DNA of 30,010 nucleotides from Gammaproteobacteria bacterium UBA3067 (GTDB taxonomy: Bacteria > Pseudomonadota > Gammaproteobacteria > Pseudomonadales > UBA3067): assembly GCA_002366835.1 (NCBI GenBank), contig DFBZ01000083.1, positions 1 to 30,010 on the forward strand, in the 5' to 3' direction. The notes under the pieces were generated by a model that saw only the letters and a list, made by a program, of their open reading frames with translations, was not told the DNA's origin and did no database searches. Positions 25,336 to 30,010 of this stretch are shown here, one piece after another; the stretch's first letter is position 1; the number at the start of each line of letters is the position of its first letter. Position numbers and translations under genes: made by a program.

Positions 25336-25416
25336 GTTATACCTAGAAAAATATAAAAACTTCTCATCTCCAGCCGTATACGGCGCATACACCCAGCAAG
25401 GTGGCCACGAATTTTT
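25235..25416. repeat. Second, interleaved inverted repeat pair
   Basis: AAAAATTCGTGGTCACCTT (25235-25253) is inverted at 25398-25416 with one mismatch in 19. It overlaps the larger palindrome, so only one of the two foldings can form at a time. A hairpin TTTCTAGG-GTTATA-CCTAGAAA (25328-25349) and a perfect 12-bp palindrome GCCGTATACGGC (25373-25384) lie between the arms. Confidence 0.7.
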
Positions 25417-25588
25417 AGATTCTCTTATACACAATAGCTGAATTGTAGTAGCCAATCTTTTTTGCGCCCTGCTGCGGCTTCTAAATTAATAGTTTTTTAT
25501 CGCTTAATATCCCATTTGTTGTCTTTATCCTACACTGATCATAGACCGGTAGACTCCGCCCACACTATTGCTCAGGAAAACCTTCTGT

Positions 25589-28500
25589 ATGAAAACACCG
25601 CCAGTTCCAGAAAACGAAGATAACCGTATACAAGCCTTGCATGCGTGTTTTTTATTGGATACTGACGAAGAAGAAGGCTTCGACCGTTTAACCCGTTTGG
25701 CGCAGCGTTATTTCAATACTAAAATCGCTCTCGTTTCATTGGTGGATAGCGAACGCCAGTGGTTTAAGTCGAAACAAGGGCTGGATGCCCAGGAAACCGG
25801 TCGAGACATCTCCTTCTGCGGACACACAATCCTTAGCGAAGAGCTTCTGGTGGTGGAAGATACGGAAAAAGATGTGCGGTTTGAGAAAAACCCTCTGGTC
25901 GAAGGCGAGCCCGGTATCCGCTTTTACGCCGGCGCACCACTGCACAGTGCAGATGGTTATCGCATTGGCACCCTCTGCATCGCTGACGATCACGCCCGTG
26001 TTTTCAGCGAATCTGATCGCCTTACCCTTCGTGACCTTGCTAATTGCGTAGAAACCGAAATATATCAGAGGCTGAGTATACGCCACCAACAGGCACTTGC
26101 TACCCTGACAAATATCGCCGCCCTCGGAGAAGGTAGTTTAATAGATCAAATGCGTAACGCGCTACGCTTAGGCTGCGCCACTCTCGGACTTGAGTTTGGT
26201 ATTATCAGCAAAATAGACCAAGAGAATGGTATCTACGAGGTCTTGGTGCAGAACTCCCCGGCTGACACACTCAGTGACCACCAACAGTTCCCCTTTTTCC
26301 GGACTTGTTGCCACCTTACCCTCAAGAAGGGAGCTTTGCTGAGCATCCCCCATATGGGCGATGCAGATTACTCCGGCCATCCCTGTCACGTCGACTCTAG
26401 TCTGGAAAGTTATATTGGTGTCCCCCTTTATGTGGATGGAGAGATATACGGAACACTCGATTTTTCTTCTCGAAACCCCCGTTCAACACGCGCTTTTCTC
26501 AATGAAGATACCAATTTGGTTCGTCTGCTGGGAAGCTGGGTTGCCAAAACCATAACGCGCTGGCGACTGGATAAAGACCTGGCCCAGCATCAAAAACTCA
26601 ACAACGCTGTTACCAATGCCCAAACCCAGTTTATTGCAAGCAGCGAGCGCCAGAAGGGCTTCGAAACACTGCTCACAGATACCTTATCTTTAACGGAAAG
26701 CCTGTACGGTTTTATTGGTGAAGTTCTTTATAACAAAGACGACTCACCCTATTTAAAAACGTATGCCATTACTAATATTGCCTGGGATGACACCACAAGA
26801 GATTTCTATGAGAATAATGCGCCGCAAGGCATTGAGTTCTCTAACCTAGACACGCTGTTTGGCGCTGCGCTTCGTACTGGCCATCCGGTGATCGCAAATA
26901 TGCCTTCAGCGGATAGCCGCAGTGGTGGCCTACCAAAGGGCCACCCACCACTGAATTCATTTCTGGGCTTGCCTATTCACCATAACAATAAACTAGTCGC
27001 CATGGTAGGAGTCGCCAACCGCCCTCAAGGCTACGACCAAGCGCTTGTTCACTTCCTTTCACCGCTGCTTGCCACCATCGGACAACTCGTGGAAGCAGAC
27101 AAAAATAACAAGCAGCGCAAAAAAAGCGAACGCCGGCTCACGGATATTGTTCACGCAACCCAGCTGTCAACCTGGGAGTGGCACCTTACAAACGGCGAAG
27201 TGCATGTCAATGAGCAATGGGCAGGAATCATTGGCTACACGCTGGCAGAGCTAGTGCCACTTAGCTATGAAAAGTGGGCGTTATTTGTTCATCCGGACGA
27301 TCTGCCATTGGCCGATCAACTGCTCAATCAACACTTGGCAGGGGGGCTACCCACCTACGATGCCACGTATCGAATGCGCCACAAAAACGGACAATGGGTC
27401 TGGGTACGCGATTACGGGCGGGTTATAAGCTGGGGCAGCGATGGCTCGCCACTTTGTATGTCTGGCATGCGCCAGGACATTAATCAGCAACGCCGTTCAG
27501 AATTACACTTAAAGGAACATGCGGCACACACTCGGGCCATCCTCGACAATATGGCCGATGGTCTGATCAGCTATGATGCGACCGGAATGATCCAAAGTTT
27601 GAATACGGCGGCAGAACATATTTTTGGTTATAGCAACGCTGAAGCAAAAGGCCAGGATATCTGCCTTCTGCTCGCGAATGGAGAACAAGAACAATCCAGC
27701 CGGCAAATGATGGGAGAGCCAGCCACCCCATATGCTGACAAAAAGCGTCGTTTCGAGGTAGAAGGCCTGCGAAAGAACAGCCAGGAATTTTCCATGGAAG
27801 TGTCTGTATCCACACTGATCCAGCAGGGAAAACCCCTCCATGTGGCGGTATTACAAGATATTTCCGAACGAAAGCGTATCGAACGCATGAAAAATGAATT
27901 TGTCTCTACTGTCAGCCACGAGCTACGCACACCTTTAACGTCTATATCCGGTGCAATTGGTCTGGTGCTCAAAAATGGCCGGCAAGATCTAAACCCCAAA
28001 ACTGCGAAAATGGTCGATATCGCCTATAAAAACTGCCATCGTTTAACCCACCTTATTAATGATCTGCTCGATATGGAGAAGCTCGAAGCAGGAAAACTCC
28101 AGTTTAATATGATGCCTCAGCTCTTGATGCCACTGGTCGAGCACGCCGTTGAAGCAAACACCCCAGGCGGCGCGGCACGGGGTATTCAATTAAACATAAA
28201 ACAAAGTATTCCCGAAGCAGAAGTCATGGTGGATAGAGACCGTTTTACGCAGGTAATCACCAACTTCTTATCCAACGCCATTAAATTCTCTCCACCTGAA
28301 GCGGTCATCGAAATAAATGCCACAATAAAGGGGAAGTCGGCTGAAGTTTCAGTGCGTGATTTTGGCCACGGTATTTCACGGGAGTTTTCAACCCAAGTAT
28401 TTCAAAAGTTTGCCCAAGCGGATTCCTCCGACACGCGCGACAAAGGAGGAACCGGCCTCGGTCTCGCCATCAGCCAGGAACTAACCGAGCACATGGGAGG

Positions 28501-29347
28501 GGAGATTGGCTTTGACCCCGACATCGAAACCGGCGCACGCTTTTACGTTACATTCCCTCTTCTCAACGTGAGTCAGCCAACAGAAGGCACTTCCAAAAGC
28601 GACATTCAACGGCCCCGAATATTAGTGGTGGAAGACGAAACGGATATTTGCGAGTTACTCGCCATCATGCTAACCCGCTGTGGCTACGAGGTGGATCAAG
28701 CCCACACTGGGCAACAGGCACTCGACGCCCTGAGCAGTCATTCTTACTCAGCGATGACCCTCGATTTAGCGCTGCCTGATACCAGTGGCCTGGAAATTAT
28801 TCGCCTCACCCGAGAACAGCTCCACACCGCTCACCTGCCTATTATTGTTTTATCAGCGAAAATGGAAGCCGGACGCCTGGAAATGAATGGTGACTTTTCT
28901 GATGTCAACTGGCTCGCCAAACCCTTTAACGAAGACGTACTTCTAGACCAGCTTGCAAAACAGATCAACAGCAATGCACAAAAAGAAATGCAGGTGCTTC
29001 ATATCGAAGATGATACTGATCTTCAAGATGTAATACACGGCATGGCGGGAGGCGACTTTCAATTTACCGCTGCCACAACACTTTCAGAGGCCTGCGATGC
29101 AATCGAAACGCAGCCCTTTGATGCCATTATTCTCGATTTAGCACTCCCCGATGGCTCAGGTTGGGACTTATTACCCCTGATAAAAAAGAAACAGCAACAG
29201 GCGCGGGTGGTACTATTAACCGGCACCGAGCCTTCTTTGGAACAAGTGCGTAGCGTTGAAGCGTCACTGCTGAAAACACGCATTAGCGCCCGAGAACTGA
29301 TAGACGCCCTCGGGAAGCGTGTTGCCGCTTCGCCTCCAAAGGTCTAA
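25589..29347 (+). CDS. Soluble hybrid histidine kinase (three GAF, two PAS, HisKA, HATPase, two REC)
   Basis: The 1252-residue product has no membrane segment. In order: GAF1 (about 15-160, SFCGHTIL, GTLCIADD), GAF2 (about 175-325), GAF3 (about 345-500), PAS1 (about 515-635, WEWHLTNGEV, FVHPDD), PAS2 (about 645-760), HisKA with STVSHELRTPL (His777), HATPase (about 880-990, NFLSNAIKF, GGTGLGLAIS), REC1 (1009-1125, VVEDE, Asp1059) and REC2 (about 1134-1245, HIEDDTD, Asp1183). REC2 lacks the usual Lys-Pro pair, though Lys occurs in LLKTRIS. ATG 25589 has AGGAA upstream; an earlier TTG at 25568 has none. It is probably a cytoplasmic redox, light or ligand sensor. The chromophore or ligand is unknown, and no phytochrome-type Cys is obvious. 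trxC follows 30 bp later. Confidence 0.93.
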   Translation: MKTPPVPENEDNRIQALHACFLLDTDEEEGFDRLTRLAQRYFNTKIALVSLVDSERQWFKSKQGLDAQETGRDISFCGHTILSEELLVVEDTEKDVRFEKNPLVEGEPGIRFYAGAPLHSADGYRIGTLCIADDHARVFSESDRLTLRDLANCVETEIYQRLSIRHQQALATLTNIAALGEGSLIDQMRNALRLGCATLGLEFGIISKIDQENGIYEVLVQNSPADTLSDHQQFPFFRTCCHLTLKKGALLSIPHMGDADYSGHPCHVDSSLESYIGVPLYVDGEIYGTLDFSSRNPRSTRAFLNEDTNLVRLLGSWVAKTITRWRLDKDLAQHQKLNNAVTNAQTQFIASSERQKGFETLLTDTLSLTESLYGFIGEVLYNKDDSPYLKTYAITNIAWDDTTRDFYENNAPQGIEFSNLDTLFGAALRTGHPVIANMPSADSRSGGLPKGHPPLNSFLGLPIHHNNKLVAMVGVANRPQGYDQALVHFLSPLLATIGQLVEADKNNKQRKKSERRLTDIVHATQLSTWEWHLTNGEVHVNEQWAGIIGYTLAELVPLSYEKWALFVHPDDLPLADQLLNQHLAGGLPTYDATYRMRHKNGQWVWVRDYGRVISWGSDGSPLCMSGMRQDINQQRRSELHLKEHAAHTRAILDNMADGLISYDATGMIQSLNTAAEHIFGYSNAEAKGQDICLLLANGEQEQSSRQMMGEPATPYADKKRRFEVEGLRKNSQEFSMEVSVSTLIQQGKPLHVAVLQDISERKRIERMKNEFVSTVSHELRTPLTSISGAIGLVLKNGRQDLNPKTAKMVDIAYKNCHRLTHLINDLLDMEKLEAGKLQFNMMPQLLMPLVEHAVEANTPGGAARGIQLNIKQSIPEAEVMVDRDRFTQVITNFLSNAIKFSPPEAVIEINATIKGKSAEVSVRDFGHGISREFSTQVFQKFAQADSSDTRDKGGTGLGLAISQELTEHMGGEIGFDPDIETGARFYVTFPLLNVSQPTEGTSKSDIQRPRILVVEDETDICELLAIMLTRCGYEVDQAHTGQQALDALSSHSYSAMTLDLALPDTSGLEIIRLTREQLHTAHLPIIVLSAKMEAGRLEMNGDFSDVNWLAKPFNEDVLLDQLAKQINSNAQKEMQVLHIEDDTDLQDVIHGMAGGDFQFTAATTLSEACDAIETQPFDAIILDLALPDGSGWDLLPLIKKKQQQARVVLLTGTEPSLEQVRSVEASLLKTRISARELIDALGKRVAASPPKV

Positions 29348-29377
29348 CCACTTTCGTTTTACGACAGCATACAAACC

Positions 29378-29812
29378 ATGAGCCAAACCTTACAAATAAG
29401 CTGCCCCCATTGCGCAGCACTCAACCGTGTTCCCAATACGCGATTAACAGACAAGCCCCGATGTGGAAAATGCCACCAAAACCTTTTTAGTGGCCAGCCC
29501 ATTGAGCTCACCGCCGCCACGTTTAGCAAACACGCCTCGCGCAGTGACATCCCCCTGTTAGTGGATTTTTGGGCACCCTGGTGTGGGCCGTGCAAGATGA
29601 TGGCACCTCAGTTTGCCGAAGCGGCCACACAACTGGAACCGCATATACGCCTTGCCAAGGTGAATACCGAAGTAGAACAAAACCTCGGCGCACAGCACGG
29701 TATTCGTAGCATTCCCACCCTGGCTTTATTCCTCAAAGGTAAGGAAGTCGCCCGCCAAGCGGGAGCCATGATGTCGAAGGATATTGTAGCTTGGGCGCGC
29801 GGGCAGCTTTAA
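29378..29812 (+). CDS. trxC: Thioredoxin 2 (TrxC)
   Basis: The 144-residue product is a cytoplasmic disulfide reductase with an N-terminal zinc ribbon, as in E. coli Trx2. CPHC (Cys9, Cys12) and CGKC (Cys29, Cys32) bind zinc. WCGPC at 68-72 is the redox site and Pro113 in SIPT is the cis-proline. Length and layout match the family. It follows the hybrid kinase gene by 30 bp on the same strand and may share its transcript. Trx2 is usually linked to oxidative stress, which would fit a redox-sensing kinase, but that link is inference. Confidence 0.96.
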   Translation: MSQTLQISCPHCAALNRVPNTRLTDKPRCGKCHQNLFSGQPIELTAATFSKHASRSDIPLLVDFWAPWCGPCKMMAPQFAEAATQLEPHIRLAKVNTEVEQNLGAQHGIRSIPTLALFLKGKEVARQAGAMMSKDIVAWARGQL

Positions 29813-29837
29813 CACAAGCACCGCGCTCTGATTTTTT
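29797..29837 (+). terminator. trxC: Possible intrinsic terminator of trxC
   Basis: GCGCGG (29797-29802) pairs with CCGCGC (29821-29826) across an 18-base loop that spans the stop codon. Six T follow at 29832-29837. The loop is long, so confidence is moderate. Confidence 0.4.
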
Positions 29838-29903
29838 CGGCCAAGCTATAAGCAGTACTTATTTCTTTTAAGTAACTGAGCTATTTCCAAAAAAAACCCC
29901 GTA

Positions 29904-29999
29904 GGTTGGGTTAAACGGAGTGCAACCCAACACCTTACAGGGTGGCAATAACAGCGCTCGCTGGTAGGTCTGTTGGGTTTCACTTTGTTCAACCCAACC
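29904..29999. repeat. 29-bp inverted repeat pair (GGTTGGGTT type)
   Basis: The copies at 29904-29932 and 29971-29999 are inverted and agree at about 25 of 29 positions. Each is itself partly palindromic (GGTTGGGTT … AACCCAAC). This form of repeat is widespread in bacterial intergenic regions, REP or MITE-like. Confidence 0.75.
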
Positions 30000-30010
30000 T
30001 TGTATCTCTC

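Larger units (their letters stand above)
24985..25588. other. Intergenic region between the divergent sensor operons
   Basis: There is no gene. It holds promoters for the minus-strand lipoprotein-kinase operon and the plus-strand hybrid kinase, separated by a nest of inverted repeats (25173-25416). I could not assign -35/-10 boxes with confidence. Confidence 0.7.

Noticed and set aside
1..30010. CRISPR array, prophage or intact insertion sequence
   Set aside because: No regularly spaced direct repeats, phage structural genes or transposase frames were seen. Only MITE-like elements and inverted repeats are present.

Overview
The window looks like chromosomal DNA of a Gram-negative gammaproteobacterium. 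The close BtuR/CobO, YaiI, DeaD and TrxC relatives, an outer-membrane beta-barrel gene and the style of the intergenic repeats point that way. A marine or cellulose-degrader-type lineage is possible, but I cannot place it to genus. No rRNA, tRNA, CRISPR array, phage gene or intact transposase was found.

Region 1 (1-10371, minus strand) is an exopolysaccharide locus of the Pel type in an unusual arrangement. In order of transcription it holds an Agd3/CE18-like deacetylase with an inserted DNRLRE-type beta-sandwich, a PelA-hydrolase-like (GH114/GH166-type) glycosidase, a PelA-like polysaccharide deacetylase, a membrane-anchored TPR protein, a TPR plus beta-barrel outer-membrane protein, and the start of a PelD-like membrane protein running off the left edge. 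The usual single genes pelA and pelB are each split in two. No pelC is seen between the pelB-like barrel gene and pelD; a 170-bp MITE-like element lies in that gap. A second MITE-like element separates the CE18 gene from the rest. The predicted product is an alpha-1,4-linked (N-acetyl)galactosamine polymer trimmed by two different deacetylases and one hydrolase in the periplasm.

Region 2 (about 10372-15962) holds a long intergenic stretch with a dyad and probable coding debris, then housekeeping genes: yaiI (minus) divergent from a DEAD-box RNA helicase (deaD), cob(I)yrinic acid a,c-diamide adenosyltransferase, a DUF523-DUF1722 Fe-S protein and a short-chain dehydrogenase.

Region 3 (15985-20558) is a polyphosphate-flavoured cluster. 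PPK2 is divergent from a SixA-like phosphatase, a CYTH/CHAD-domain protein and an orphan ParA-type ATPase that form one tight plus-strand run. The set suggests polyphosphate synthesis plus a granule-binding protein and a positioning ATPase.

Region 4 (19761-29812) is signalling. A minus-strand operon encodes a PhnD-like lipoprotein, a multi-PAS hybrid histidine kinase and a small GT-A-like glycosyltransferase. A plus-strand GAF3-PAS2-kinase-REC2 hybrid kinase is followed by trxC. The 600-bp gap between the two units carries a large imperfect palindrome, and the window ends in a 29-bp inverted repeat pair.
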